A model generated the notes under the pieces. It was not told where the DNA came from. It was given only the letters and a program-made list of their open reading frames with translations, and ran no database searches. From Dehalococcoidia bacterium (GTDB lineage Bacteria > Chloroflexota > Dehalococcoidia > GIF9 > AB-539-J10): a DNA stretch of 49,974 nt. Shown here in pieces: positions 39,695-49,052 of this stretch. A program made the translations under genes and the position numbers. Location: assembly GCA_030602785.1 (NCBI GenBank), contig JAUVZB010000010.1, positions 1 through 49,974 of the forward strand, given 5' to 3'. Positions within the stretch are counted from its first letter, which is position 1. Every line of letters begins with the position of its first letter.

Positions 39695-41404
39695 TTGGCA
39701 ACACAGGCTGATAACAGCAATAAGGACGTCGTCTATGACCGCTCTCTCGGAGAGATGGTTAGAGACGCGACCCAGGCCTTCATACCGCTCCAGAATCACT
39801 ACACTCCTGAAGACATCAAGAGCGTGGACTACGAGCGCGATCTGGCCGACCCCGGGTGCTACCCCTTCACCAGGGGTATATACCCGCGAATGTATCGTGA
39901 CAGGCTATGGATAAAGTCATTCATAGTCAGTTACAGCACACTCGAAGAAACGAACGAGGCGTTCAAGGAATATCTGGCCAACGGCCAGACAGGACTCCGG
40001 CTGCTTTGTGATCTGCCAATCCAGACAGGCATCGACCCCGACCACCCTGCCTCATGGAACAGCATGCTTTGCGGCGGCGTCTCGTCGTATGCCCTGGAAA
40101 CCTATGAGAAAATGCTCGATGGATTGCCGCTTGAGAACGTCGATTACGAGCTGGCGCACATGGGAATGTCCAGCTTCCTGTGCTTCTACTCATACCTCGT
40201 GGCGATGATGGAGAAGAGAGGCCTGGACATATCTTCCCTGCGGGGGGCCGCCATCAACGACCCGTTCAGGTCCAAGATAGTCTATGGATGTCCGGATTTC
40301 CCCACCGAGATAGACCGCCGCATCAACCTCGACCTGATCGAGTTCAGCGTCAGGAATACGCCCAAGTGGAAGGCATACGCACCCAACGGAGTCGACCCCC
40401 AGCAGTCCGGGATGACGGCCATACAAGAAACCGCCCATGTCCTGGGCGTCGCTACTGCTGTATACACCGACATGATAAACGACCGCAAAATCAGTCTCGA
40501 TGAGGTAGGGCCGACGGTGTTCTCAATGGACGCTGAGTCCGACTTCTTCGAGACAATCTGCATGTTCAGAGCGGCCCGGCGGATGTGGGCGAAGATAGCG
40601 AAGGAGAAGCTGGGAGCTACCACTGCGCGCGCCCAGAGCCTGCGAATCGGTATCAGGACCTCGGGACTCTCTCTGCAGACCCAGAAACCCCTGAACAACG
40701 CAGCACGCGTTACTCTGCAGATACTGAGTTGCGTATTGGGCGGGGTCAACTCACTGGATGCGTCCAGTATCGATGAGGCTATCGGCCTGCCATCCAAAGA
40801 AGCGCGACTCTTCAACCTTGATACGCAGCACATCATCACCCATGAGGCAAATGTGCCGTTGGTGGCCGACCCGCTGGGAGGCTCCTACTACGTTGAGTGG
40901 TTGACCAACAAGATAGAAGAAGGAGCAAACGAAATACTCCAGACAATCGAAGAGAAGGGCGGCATGTGGGCATGTCTTGAGTCAGGCTTCTTGAGACAGC
41001 AGATCGATTCAAGCAGGATGAGAGTGCAGGCAGAGATTAATGAAGGGAAGCGACTGATTGTAGGCGTCAATGCTTTCCAGGGAGAAGAGGGGCCAATCAA
41101 CAAGGAAATCGAGAACTGCGCGTACAGAGTGCCCTCAAAGCAACTCAGACTACGTACGATAGCTGCCTTGAAGAAGTTGAAGGCAACGCGTGACAAGGAG
41201 AAAGTGAACGCCACGATAACGGAGCTCTACAACGCAACCAGGGAAGGCAGAAACGTTGTACGTGCTTCTATCGAGGCCTCAAAGGCGGGAGTCACCGTGG
41301 GAGAGACGGTGGGAGTAATCCGCATGGCCTACGGATACGGCTATGACCCTCTTAGTCAAATAGAGGCGCCCGCTTTCATAACCAATTTGCTGGGAGGTAA
41401 CTAA
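39695..41404 (+). CDS. Divergent B12-dependent acyl-CoA mutase, large subunit
   Basis: The substrate-binding (alpha) subunit of a methylmalonyl-CoA-mutase-family enzyme, 569 residues. The TTG at 39695 is 8 nt from AAGGAGG. Family landmarks remain (YPFTRGIYPRMYRDRLW, RAARRMWAKIA, PLGGSYYVEWLT), but key positions differ by my alignment. The Tyr of MCM (RQYAGF, position 89) is Ile77 within WIKSFIVSYS. The near-universal His of GYHMQEAG is Asp234 in NGVDPQQSG. The HTN-type loop reads LDASSIDEA. Ile at the first site is known from 2-hydroxyisobutyryl-CoA mutase, but the His replacement is not familiar to me. It may act on an unusual acyl-CoA, or may have lost activity. TAATG joins it to the small subunit. 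Confidence 0.88.
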   Translation: MATQADNSNKDVVYDRSLGEMVRDATQAFIPLQNHYTPEDIKSVDYERDLADPGCYPFTRGIYPRMYRDRLWIKSFIVSYSTLEETNEAFKEYLANGQTGLRLLCDLPIQTGIDPDHPASWNSMLCGGVSSYALETYEKMLDGLPLENVDYELAHMGMSSFLCFYSYLVAMMEKRGLDISSLRGAAINDPFRSKIVYGCPDFPTEIDRRINLDLIEFSVRNTPKWKAYAPNGVDPQQSGMTAIQETAHVLGVATAVYTDMINDRKISLDEVGPTVFSMDAESDFFETICMFRAARRMWAKIAKEKLGATTARAQSLRIGIRTSGLSLQTQKPLNNAARVTLQILSCVLGGVNSLDASSIDEAIGLPSKEARLFNLDTQHIITHEANVPLVADPLGGSYYVEWLTNKIEEGANEILQTIEEKGGMWACLESGFLRQQIDSSRMRVQAEINEGKRLIVGVNAFQGEEGPINKEIENCAYRVPSKQLRLRTIAALKKLKATRDKEKVNATITELYNATREGRNVVRASIEASKAGVTVGETVGVIRMAYGYGYDPLSQIEAPAFITNLLGGN

Positions 41405-41829
41405 TGGCAGTCCAACAGAAGACAATCCGGGTGGTCATCGGCAAAGTGGGGTGTGACATTCATGAGAGGGGTGCGCTCGTCCTTGCACGCGCCTTCAGAG
41501 ATGCCGGCATGGAAGTCATCTACCTGGGCAGGTTTCAGACTGCCGATTCAGTCGCCAAGACGGCTGTGGACGAGGATGCAAGCGTCATTGCCCTGAGCGA
41601 TCACACGGGAAGCATGCGCTACATAGCTAAGGACATCGTAGATGCCCTCAAGAAACACGAAGGTACTGATATCCCGGTTGTTGCAGGGGGCTTGATTCCC
41701 AGGAGGGACCTGCCTTATCTTGAGAAACTGGGGGTTACCGGCAACTTTGGCCCTGGTACAGGGCTGCCGATAGTGATCGACCATATCGAGAAGACGGTTG
41801 CGAAGAACAATAATAGCCCGGAGGCATAG
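41404..41829 (+). CDS. B12-binding subunit of the divergent mutase
   Basis: A 141-residue cobalamin-binding domain protein. The DxHxxG motif reads GCDIHERG, carrying the lower axial His. GG is kept in VVAGGLIP. The intermediate SxL motif, normally in SLSSLxGAH, is replaced by IALSDHTGS, so the nucleotide-tail contact is altered. Start and upstream stop overlap (TAATG), indicating fixed stoichiometry with the large subunit. With its partner it forms an alpha-beta enzyme comparable to ICM or HCM. Confidence 0.9.
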   Translation: MAVQQKTIRVVIGKVGCDIHERGALVLARAFRDAGMEVIYLGRFQTADSVAKTAVDEDASVIALSDHTGSMRYIAKDIVDALKKHEGTDIPVVAGGLIPRRDLPYLEKLGVTGNFGPGTGLPIVIDHIEKTVAKNNNSPEA

Positions 41830-41834
41830 TCGAC

Positions 41835-42383
41835 ATGGCAAGTGACAAGTTAGTACATCTTGAGAAGGGCTACGCTCAGGTCTACACGGGAAACTGTAAG
41901 GGCAAAACTACTGCTGCACTGGGATTGGCTTTTAGAGCCATGGGTAGCGGTCTGAAGACGTACATAGGGCAGTTCATGAAGGGACAGCAATACGGCGAGC
42001 TCGAATCAGCCAGGATGGTGAAGCCCTACATCACGATTGAGCAATATGGTCGAAAGGACCTGGTGCATGTGAAGTACCCACCGTTGCAGCAAGATGTCGA
42101 CATGGCGGCGGATGGTTTATCACGAGCGCGAAAAGCCATGCTGACAGGCGACTATGACATCGTCGTCTTTGACGAAATCCTCACGGCGCATGGTTTTCAC
42201 CTTGTTTCTCTCGACAGCATCCTGGACCTGGTGAGAACCAGGCCTGACAATGTGGAGATAGTGCTCACGGGGCGACATGCACCGCAGGAAGTCATCGATG
42301 CCGTCGACCTGGTGACAGAAATGGTAGAAATAAAGCACTACTACGCGAGAGGGATTATCGCTCGTAAAGGAATTGAGCGCTGA
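41835..42383 (+). CDS. Corrinoid adenosyltransferase, CobA/BtuR type
   Basis: It transfers the adenosyl group of ATP to cob(I)alamin to make the coenzyme needed by the mutases. The 182-residue protein has a P-loop YTGNCKGKTTAALGLAF (Cys where Gly/Asn is usual), AYIGQF-like TYIGQFMKGQQYGE, YDIVVFDEI as Walker B, and TGRHAPQEVIDAVDLVTEMV, which match CobA/CobO/BtuR. It lies 5 bp after the B12-binding subunit, so cofactor supply and enzyme are cotranscribed, suggesting the cluster depends on de novo adenosylation. Confidence 0.92.
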   Translation: MASDKLVHLEKGYAQVYTGNCKGKTTAALGLAFRAMGSGLKTYIGQFMKGQQYGELESARMVKPYITIEQYGRKDLVHVKYPPLQQDVDMAADGLSRARKAMLTGDYDIVVFDEILTAHGFHLVSLDSILDLVRTRPDNVEIVLTGRHAPQEVIDAVDLVTEMVEIKHYYARGIIARKGIER

Positions 42384-42515
42384 TACAGACATAGGGCGTT
42401 CCAGGTCCCTGTTTCTAACCAGGAGGCCGTTGCGACCGCTGAAGTCCAAGGCCCGCAGGTAGCGGGGCTTGGCTTCAGCCACAGCAGACTCGAGTGTTGG
42501 AAGAGAGAGCTCACA

Positions 42516-43517
42516 GTGGCGACAGGAAGACAACTTAGCACGGAAACAGCAAAGCTGATTGACGACATGCTGCAAGGGAACGCACGGGCCCTGGCAAAGC
42601 TGATTACTATCGTTGAGGAAGACGATGAAGAGGGTTACCAGGTTCTCCGGCATATCAGCCCGTCCGGCAAAGCTCATCGCGTAGGCGTGACCGGGCCTCC
42701 AGGCGCGGGCAAGAGCACATTAGTCAACAGGCTGACTTCATTCGCCAGGCAGGACGGGCTGCGGGTTGGCATCATCTGTGCCGATCCAAGCAGTCCCTTC
42801 AGCCGCGGAGCAGTGCTGGGCGACCGGGTCAGGATGAAGCAGCACTATACGGACGAGGGTGTTCATATCAGAAGCATGTCCACCCGCGGAAGCCTCGGCG
42901 GCCTTCCGTCTACAGTCCATGGTGTTATCAAGCTGATGGACGCTTCAGGAAAGGACCTTATCCTGGTAGAAACTGTGGGTGTCGGGCAAATGGAGCTCGA
43001 TGTCATGGAGAACGTTGACACGGTGGTAGTAACCCTTGTTCCGGAGGCCGGAGATGACGTACAGGCAATGAAGGCCGGCCTGATGGAGATAGCAGACATC
43101 TTCGCAGTCAATAAGGCCGACCGGTCGGGAGCCGGCAGCCTTGTGGTTGAGATTCAGAGCATGCTCAATCTCGTCGACCGGGACAATTGCTGGACGATAC
43201 CTGTGCTGGCCACCCAGGCAGAAAACAACATCGGAGTTGGAGAGCTGTACGAACAGATCTGCCATCACCGGAAGACATGTGTCGACAGCGGCATCCTTGC
43301 TGAACGGAGAGCCAGACAAAGGCGCAGCGAGTTCACTGCGGTACTGGAGAAGATGGTCATTCAGGAATTTACGAAAGCAATCTCGTCGGACCCCCGTCTT
43401 TCACGATATGTTTCCCGGATGAGCGAAGGAAAGCTCAGTCCGTACGAAGCAGCGGAGAAGATATTCAGCACTCTTTCACAGAGAGAGAGCCGGAATCAGG
43501 AATTGACGCAACCCTGA
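42516..43517 (+). CDS. meaB: MeaB/ArgK-type GTPase (mutase chaperone)
   Basis: A G3E-type GTPase that loads and protects adenosylcobalamin in acyl-CoA mutases. The 333-residue protein has Walker A GPPGAGKST, switch and Mg motifs (ICADPSSPFSRGAVLGDRVR, MSTRGSLGGLP), ILVETVGVGQMELDV, and NKAD for guanine recognition. The C-terminal helical arm serves dimerisation. The start is a GTG at 42516. It lies 130 bp after the adenosyltransferase and completes the divergent mutase cluster. A second meaB is at 44905. Confidence 0.93.
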   Translation: MATGRQLSTETAKLIDDMLQGNARALAKLITIVEEDDEEGYQVLRHISPSGKAHRVGVTGPPGAGKSTLVNRLTSFARQDGLRVGIICADPSSPFSRGAVLGDRVRMKQHYTDEGVHIRSMSTRGSLGGLPSTVHGVIKLMDASGKDLILVETVGVGQMELDVMENVDTVVVTLVPEAGDDVQAMKAGLMEIADIFAVNKADRSGAGSLVVEIQSMLNLVDRDNCWTIPVLATQAENNIGVGELYEQICHHRKTCVDSGILAERRARQRRSEFTAVLEKMVIQEFTKAISSDPRLSRYVSRMSEGKLSPYEAAEKIFSTLSQRESRNQELTQP

Positions 43518-43522
43518 TCCAG

Positions 43523-44077
43523 TCAGATAAGCCCCTTCTCTCTCAGAAGCCAGAGTATGCCGGGAACCCTCAAGTCAAGTTCTACACCTTCCGGCAGGTT
43601 CAGCATGAACTCGTCAGCCTTGCCCAGGGGCACCTTCACCACCTCGATCTCTTCCATGTCCTTGTGCACGGGCTTGCCCACGAATTCCACGTCAGGAGCA
43701 AAGAAGTGCATAGCCCGGGTGCCGGTCATGGCCGCCGATAGAGGCGACAACAACACAGGGATCAGTTCTGTCGCAGCATAGCCGGTCTCTTCAAGCAGCT
43801 CTCTTCTTGCCGCTTCCTCTTCGCTCTCACCCTCGAGGTCCGTGAGGCCTGCCGGAAACTGGATAACCCATGATTCAATCGGGGCGCGCCAGTTCTTCTC
43901 GAAGAGCAAATCACCGTCTTTTGTCAGAGCAATGATAACCACTGCCCCACTTCCATGAACGTTTGTCCTTTCGACGGCCTCCCACTTGCCGTCTCGGCCG
44001 TCCCCGCCGCTCACGTCCTTCTCGACGATGCGAAGGAACTTCCCCTCCGCAATGATTCTCTTTCCGGTTACCTTCAT
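43523..44077 (-). CDS. Nudix hydrolase (ADP-ribose pyrophosphatase type)
   Basis: A 184-residue Nudix protein. The box is complete: G at the start of GLTDLEGESEEEAA, then RRELLEETGY, matching Gx5Ex7REUxEExGU. The upstream WVIQFPAG and downstream LLSPLSAAMTGTRAMHFF are typical of NUDT5/ADP-ribose pyrophosphatases. It cleaves nucleoside diphosphate derivatives, most likely ADP-ribose. It converges with meaB, the stops being 6 bp apart. Confidence 0.9.
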   Translation of the reverse strand: MKVTGKRIIAEGKFLRIVEKDVSGGDGRDGKWEAVERTNVHGSGAVVIIALTKDGDLLFEKNWRAPIESWVIQFPAGLTDLEGESEEEAARRELLEETGYAATELIPVLLSPLSAAMTGTRAMHFFAPDVEFVGKPVHKDMEEIEVVKVPLGKADEFMLNLPEGVELDLRVPGILWLLREKGLI

Positions 44078-44343
44078 CCTGTCAGTCTAGCAAAGAGGGG
44101 GACATGATTCTGCATCGTGCCCCCGGAACTCCCACGGCAGCATTAGTGGTAGCATTCTGGATGAGTGACCGGGAGCTATCGATTGCCCTGTAGAGGAAGG
44201 AATACAATAAGGTCAGACCGCACGGCGCAATCGACTATCGTCCGCCGGCTCCCAAGACCATCCTGGTGACAGCACCAGCTTGACAACGGGTGTTGCTAGT
44301 GGGGGGTCTGTTTGGCGTGCGAGATTGCTCGGAGAAGGATGAA

Positions 44344-44547
44344 ATGGCTGGACGCAATCGTACAAACATCAAAGCAGGGGAACGCGTTCTGATTGTGCTG
44401 AAGCAGGATCAGCAATCAGGAAAGACAACGGAAGGCATCGTCAGAGACATTCTGACAAAATCACCATTTCATCCACATGGCATAAAGGTGCGGCTTGTCA
44501 CTGGTGAGGTTGGGCGGGTGAAAACGACATCACCTCAAGATTCGTAG
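44344..44547 (+). CDS. ywbE: YwbE-family small protein
   Basis: A 67-residue protein, MAGRNRTNIKAGERVLIVLK, then QDQQSGKTTEGIVRDILTKS, then HPHGIKVRLVTGEVGRVK. This is the DUF2196/YwbE pattern (a small beta-barrel with conserved G-x-V-x-x-I-L-T and HPHGIKV). The function is unknown. A frame to 44290 exists, but the family starts at this ATG. The preceding 265 bp (44078-44343) include CGTGCCCCCGGAACTCC at 44113, a possible fragment of the comM-tail repeat end. Confidence 0.9.
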   Translation: MAGRNRTNIKAGERVLIVLKQDQQSGKTTEGIVRDILTKSPFHPHGIKVRLVTGEVGRVKTTSPQDS

Positions 44548-44589
44548 GGTGTCGGTGACTCTCAAGAGAGCATCGCGGTCATGCGTGTC

Positions 44590-44837
44590 CGGAAAAAGGG
44601 GACGTGATTCTCATCGTGTGCCCGTCTCAGCAAGCCCTCACATCAAGTCGAGTCTGCCACCGTCCTCCGCGTCGGCCATACCATCCCCGATCTCTAAGGC
44701 GGCGACCTCATCGGCATCCCCACATCGCCGAGGCGTTGCAGTACCGCAAGCGCGAAGGGGACTGGTCAAGAGGGCCAGGGGCTACGCAGACGCTCGTGCC
44801 TGCAAAGAGATAAGTATGGTGCCCCCCAGAATTCCAG
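44590..44837. repeat. comM-tail repeat, copy 3
   Basis: The comM-derived part is 44701-44762 (GCGACCTCATCGGCATCCCC through GTACCGCAAGCGCGAAGGGG). It has small deletions that break the frame. Then comes GGCCAGGGGCTACGCAGACG and the right end GCAAAGAGATAAGTATGGTG followed by CCCCCCAGAATTCC. The left part resembles copy 4 (GGCGACCTCATCGG). It occupies the gap between ywbE and the second meaB. Confidence 0.72.
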
Positions 44838-44904
44838 CCCTTGCCGGATGGCCAGCCGGAAGACTCTGACGACGCTGCCTCGTTGACCGTACGGTCACGC
44901 ACAA

Positions 44905-45852
44905 CTACGGCCTGATGAGTTGATTGACGAGTTCTGCAGCTGCTGCCCGGGGACTGATTCTTCTCTGCGCCAGGTCCTCCACGAGCTTGTCCTGAGAAGC
45001 CTTGTCAACGCCGGAACTGATGTAATCCCTGAGAGAGCCTTCAATGGCTTCAGCCAGTTCCAGCCGGGCTCTCTCACGGTCATGTTCCACCAGTCCACCG
45101 TGCGAAACGAGGAACTCCCTGTGCTTCAGTATCTCCCCCTCCAGTTCCTCAACGCCTCTGCCGTTCACGGCTTCGGTCAGAATCACGGGCGGCTGTCTCT
45201 CCTCAGGCAGGCTGTCCTTCATGTTCAGCATTGCCTGCAACTCCATCTTCACGTGGAGGGCGCCGCCCTGGTCTGCCTTGTTTATGACGAAGATGTCCGC
45301 CACCTCCAGGATGCCGGCCTTCATCATCTGAATCGCGTCTCCTGAGTCTGGAGTCAGCACAAAGACGGAGGTGCTGGCCAGATAGGTCACGTCTACCTCC
45401 TGTTGCCCGATACCCACTGTCTCCACAAGTACAATGTCTTTGCCCATGCCATCCATGACGCTGACAATACCTGCCGCCGCTCGGGCCAGCCCCCCCAGCC
45501 AACCCCGCGTGGCCACACTCCGCACAAACACCCCAGGGTCAGTGCAGTGCCGCTGCATACGTACCCGGTCCCCGAGTATCGCTCCGCCGGTCAACGGACT
45601 GGTGGGGTCAATGGCCACCACGCCAACCGTCATGTCACTCTGGCGGAAAGCGGCTATCAAGGCATCAACCAGGGTGCTCTTGCCGGCACCGGGAGCACCG
45701 GTAACCCCCACTATGTAGGCTCTGCCCGTATGAGGATAGAGCTTCTCCAGCGTTTCGAAGGCGCCGCGGTCACCGTTCTCAATACCTCTCATCAACCGCG
45801 CTGCCGACCGAACGTCACCCGCCACTATCCTGTTGACCTGCTCCACCGTCAC
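44905..45852 (-). CDS. meaB: MeaB/ArgK-type GTPase, second copy
   Basis: A 315-residue GTPase with Walker [56 protein letters not shown] and the guanine motif NKAD. The GTG at 45852 overlaps the stop of the upstream B12-binding subunit (GTGA), with GGAG at the right distance; a frame to 45903 starts inside that gene. It is the third gene of the near-canonical mutase operon and presumably serves that enzyme. Confidence 0.93.
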   Translation of the reverse strand: MTVEQVNRIVAGDVRSAARLMRGIENGDRGAFETLEKLYPHTGRAYIVGVTGAPGAGKSTLVDALIAAFRQSDMTVGVVAIDPTSPLTGGAILGDRVRMQRHCTDPGVFVRSVATRGWLGGLARAAAGIVSVMDGMGKDIVLVETVGIGQQEVDVTYLASTSVFVLTPDSGDAIQMMKAGILEVADIFVINKADQGGALHVKMELQAMLNMKDSLPEERQPPVILTEAVNGRGVEELEGEILKHREFLVSHGGLVEHDRERARLELAEAIEGSLRDYISSGVDKASQDKLVEDLAQRRISPRAAAAELVNQLIRP

Positions 45853-46277
45853 CGCATGGACTCCACACCCTTCCCTCCGGGAACAACGTTCTCTTCTGTC
45901 CACTTCACTATTGCATCAAGAGGTGTCCCGGGCAAGAACACCTGCTTGATTCCAGCTTCTTTGAGCTTCGGGATATCCTCTTCGGGGATAATGCCACCGC
46001 CAACCACAGTAATGTCACCGGCGCCTTTCTCCCTCAGTTGCCTGGCAACCTCGTTGAACAGAAACAGGTGAGCACCGGAAAGACAGCTCAGACTAACCAT
46101 GTCAACATCTTCCTGGATGGCAGTACTGACTATCTGCTCCGGCGTTTGATGAACACCGGTATAGATCACTTCGTAGCCGGCATCCCGGAAGGCCCGGGCA
46201 ATCACCCTCACCCCACGATCATGACCGTCCAACCCTGGCTTGGCCACCAATACTCTCAACTTTGTCTGTGGACTCAT
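45849..46277 (-). CDS. Methylmalonyl-CoA mutase-type B12-binding subunit
   Basis: A 142-residue cobalamin-binding protein with all canonical motifs: [10 protein letters not shown] (axial His), SLSCLSGAH (SxL), and VVGGGIIP (GG). The ATG at 46277 is 9 nt behind GGAGG. It lies 48 bp after the large subunit and overlaps meaB by 4 bp. With 46326-48002 it forms the mutase heterodimer. Confidence 0.93.
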   Translation of the reverse strand: MSPQTKLRVLVAKPGLDGHDRGVRVIARAFRDAGYEVIYTGVHQTPEQIVSTAIQEDVDMVSLSCLSGAHLFLFNEVARQLREKGAGDITVVGGGIIPEEDIPKLKEAGIKQVFLPGTPLDAIVKWTEENVVPGGKGVESMR

Positions 46278-46325
46278 TCTGCACCGCCTCCAGTTCAAGA
46301 AGCTCGTCTTTCCGTCGCCAGTCGC

Positions 46326-48002
46326 CTAGAAAAAGCCGGGGTCCTGGTACTCTCCGAAGACTTCCCGGTAGATATCACAGATTTCCTGCTCGGTAGCATA
46401 AGCCTTGACGGCCTCAATCACGTGGGGCATCACGTTCTCTCCGCTCTTGCACGCCCTACGTATATCGCCAAGTGTTTGGACCACCTTCCGATTATCCCTG
46501 GTCCGCTTCACCTCATTCAGGCGCTTGACCTGTTCTTCTTCCAGCTTTTCATCTATCTTGAGGGTCTCAATCTGGGCCTTTTCTTCAGACACATACTTGT
46601 TCACCCCCACCAGTGTCTTCGCCCCTGAGTCCAGTTGCCGTTGATAACGGTAGGCGGCATCGGCAAGCTCGATCTGGGGAAAGCCCTGCTCAATCGCGGC
46701 CAGCATGCCGCCCATCTCGTCTATCTTGTTGATGTACTCCCAGGCCTTCTCTTCCATCTCGTTGGTCAGCGCCTCGACGAAATAGGAGCCGGCCAGCGGG
46801 TCGATAGTGTTAATCACCCCGGTCTCCTCAGCAATAATCTGCTGGGTGCGGAGAGCCACCGTCACCGCCGCGTCGGAGGGCAGGGCCAGAGTCTCATCAT
46901 AGGAGTTGGTGTGGAGCGACTGCGTGCCGCCCAGCGCCGCTGCCAGCGCCTGGGTAGACACACGGACGATGTTATTCAGCGGTTGCTGAGCAGTGAGAGA
47001 GCAACCCGCCGTCTGGGTGTGGAAGCGCATCCACCAGGAGCGGGGGTTCTTCGCCTTGAAGCGCTCCCTCATGATCCCGGCCCATATCCGCCTGGCCGCC
47101 CGCAGCTTGGCTATCTCCTCGAAGAAGTCGATGTGCGAATCAAAGAAGAAAGAGAGCCGGGGGGCAAAGGTATCAACGTCCAGCTTGGTATGGTCGAGCA
47201 CATCCTGCACGTAAGCAATGCCGTCAGCCAGCGTGAAGGCCAGTTCCTGGACCGCCGTCGCGCCTGCCTCGCGCATGTGGTAACCACTGATGCTTATGGT
47301 ATTCCACCGGGGGACATGCAGTGAGCCAAACTCAATGATGTCACGGACAAGTCTGACCGATGGCTCCGGCGGACACATGAAGGTCTTCTGTGCGATGAAC
47401 TCCTTGAGCATGTCGTTCTGGAGGGTGCCGCCCAGCCTGTCCCAGCTCACGCCCTGCTTTTCGGCCACCGCCAGGTTCATCGCCCAGAGAATGGTGGCCG
47501 GGGGATTGATGGTATGGGACACGGTCACGTCACTAAGGGGGATTCCGTCCATAAGGACTTCGAAGTCGGCCAGGGAGTCAATAGCCACACCGCACTTGCC
47601 AATCTCGGCACGGGAGCGGGGTGAATCGCTGTCGTACCCCATCAGTGAGGGATAGTCGTAGGCAATGCTCAGGCCGGTCTCGCCATGCTTCAACAGGTGA
47701 TGATACCGGCGGTTAGTGTCCTCGGCACTGGCAAAGCCGGAGAACATCCGAAAGGTCCACACCCGGCCCCGGTACATATCCGGCTGGCAGCCGCGGGTGA
47801 AGGGATAACAGCCGGGATAGCCAATCTTCTCCTCGTAGTCCAGGTCTTTGACGTCATCAGGGGTGTATATGGGCTTGATTTCAAGGTCGGAAACAGTGGA
47901 GAAACGCTTCGTTTCCTGAGCGCCGGCGACGGCCCCCTTGACCTTGTCCCACCACTCCACCATCCCATCGTGCACCTGCTTCAGCGTCTTCTCATGAAAC
48001 AT
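46326..48002 (-). CDS. Methylmalonyl-CoA mutase-type large subunit
   Basis: A 558-residue alpha subunit of a B12-dependent acyl-CoA mutase, probably interconverting methylmalonyl-CoA and succinyl-CoA. Landmarks: YPFTRGCQPDMYRGRVWTFR, LSIAYDYPSLMGYDSDSP, SVRLVRDIIEF (Arg equivalent to MCM Arg207), ISISGYHMREAG (catalytic His present), QTAGCSLTAQQPLNN, and LHTNSYDETLALPSD. The MCM Tyr89 position is Phe (RMFSGF), which is the isobutyryl-CoA mutase residue, while Arg207 is the methylmalonyl residue, so specificity is mixed by these marks. The ATG at 48002 follows GGGAGGGA. It is the first gene of an operon with the small subunit and meaB. Confidence 0.92.
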   Translation of the reverse strand: MFHEKTLKQVHDGMVEWWDKVKGAVAGAQETKRFSTVSDLEIKPIYTPDDVKDLDYEEKIGYPGCYPFTRGCQPDMYRGRVWTFRMFSGFASAEDTNRRYHHLLKHGETGLSIAYDYPSLMGYDSDSPRSRAEIGKCGVAIDSLADFEVLMDGIPLSDVTVSHTINPPATILWAMNLAVAEKQGVSWDRLGGTLQNDMLKEFIAQKTFMCPPEPSVRLVRDIIEFGSLHVPRWNTISISGYHMREAGATAVQELAFTLADGIAYVQDVLDHTKLDVDTFAPRLSFFFDSHIDFFEEIAKLRAARRIWAGIMRERFKAKNPRSWWMRFHTQTAGCSLTAQQPLNNIVRVSTQALAAALGGTQSLHTNSYDETLALPSDAAVTVALRTQQIIAEETGVINTIDPLAGSYFVEALTNEMEEKAWEYINKIDEMGGMLAAIEQGFPQIELADAAYRYQRQLDSGAKTLVGVNKYVSEEKAQIETLKIDEKLEEEQVKRLNEVKRTRDNRKVVQTLGDIRRACKSGENVMPHVIEAVKAYATEQEICDIYREVFGEYQDPGFF

Positions 48003-48159
48003 ACTATCCCTCCCTGTCACAACTCTGGAGCTACACAAACAATCTGTGGCCCGATGAAGTGATGGTGGCGCCGTGACAGTGCCGTTTCCGGCAGAGCTGA
48101 TTGTACCCGAAGTGAGCCATGACCCGTCAACCCCTCATGGTGGCCGTAGCCGGCACAAC

Positions 48160-48358
48160 GATGGACGAAGACTGCGCTACAGGCGGCGACCTCATCGGGC
48201 CGGACCATCCCCGACCTGGAAGGAGCCGACACCATTGACACCCCCCGCCCTACCATGGCCCTCCAGTACCGCAAACGCGAAGGGCAGTAGTAACCCTTCG
48301 CAAGGGTTCCTCAGAGGCTCAGACTCTGCGAAGAGGTACATATGGTGTCCTCGGAATC
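48160..48358. repeat. comM-tail repeat, copy 4
   Basis: A longer comM-derived part (48184-48290) contains GGACCATCCCCGACCTGGAA, then GCCGACACCATTGACACCCC and TACCGCAAACGCGAAGGGCA, ending TAG as comM does. Then a small hairpin ACCCTTCGCAAGGGT and the right end GCGAAGAGGTACATATGGTG, TCCTCGGAATCC. The gap 48003-48371 has no gene. Confidence 0.7.
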
Positions 48359-48371
48359 CAGCAGCATCTGC

Positions 48372-49052
48372 CTATTGTGTCCAACTCTCCCAGTTGACCC
48401 ACCAATCGAACTCGGTCCGGCCAGCCGTGATTGCCTGGGTGATGTCATCGTAGGAATAGTCGCGGGCAAAGTAGTCGTCGAAGTGCTTGTCGTCCCACAG
48501 CACGACCTTGGGGATCGTGGCCTCAACAGGCATGTAGCGGTTTTCACCAGCCTCGACCAAGAGCCACGCATGTCTGCCGCCTCCCGTTGGGGAATCGCCA
48601 CATAGCAAGACCGTGTGGAAGCCGGCGTTCTCAAGTGCCCACTCCATGTACGCCGCGATTTCGCTGCAGTCGAAATAGCCTTCAGAGTAGAACTGCGGTA
48701 TCCAGTCGAACAGTTCCAAGTATCCCTTCAACTCGTCCAGGCCGACCCTGTGGACAACGGCTGGGCTGTAGTAGAACTCGAAGCGCGCTTCCTGCGAGGC
48801 TTTGACCTGTTCAGCGTACTGCGCCGCCAACTCGCTGTAGGCTTCCTCGCAACCGCTCAGTTGGGAGTCAGTAACCACGAATGATCGGGTGAGCTCGGCA
48901 ATCTCACTCAGCTGGGCCTCGTAAGCACCCTGGTGAATGCTGGCCCTACTCTCGGCAGTCGAAATCCTGGCTTCAGCATCGCTCCACTTCTGCGTGGTAT
49001 ACACGCAGCCGACCGCAAGTAGCACTGCGATTAGCACCAAGGCGACTTTCAC
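48372..49052 (-). CDS. Membrane-anchored transglutaminase-like protein
   Basis: A 226-residue exported protein. The N-terminus (MKVALVLIAVLLAVGCVYTT) is a signal anchor with a possible lipobox Cys16. A coiled-coil-like segment (about 25-90) follows, then a domain with the transglutaminase/cysteine-peptidase triad order: Cys in GYFDCSEIAAYMEWAL, His in GGGRHAWLLVEAG, and a later acidic residue in YMPVEATIP. The ending NWESWTQ is Trp-rich. The start is a GTG at 49052 behind GGGGGTGG. The substrate is unknown; location outside the membrane is likely. Confidence 0.78.
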   Translation of the reverse strand: MKVALVLIAVLLAVGCVYTTQKWSDAEARISTAESRASIHQGAYEAQLSEIAELTRSFVVTDSQLSGCEEAYSELAAQYAEQVKASQEARFEFYYSPAVVHRVGLDELKGYLELFDWIPQFYSEGYFDCSEIAAYMEWALENAGFHTVLLCGDSPTGGGRHAWLLVEAGENRYMPVEATIPKVVLWDDKHFDDYFARDYSYDDITQAITAGRTEFDWWVNWESWTQ

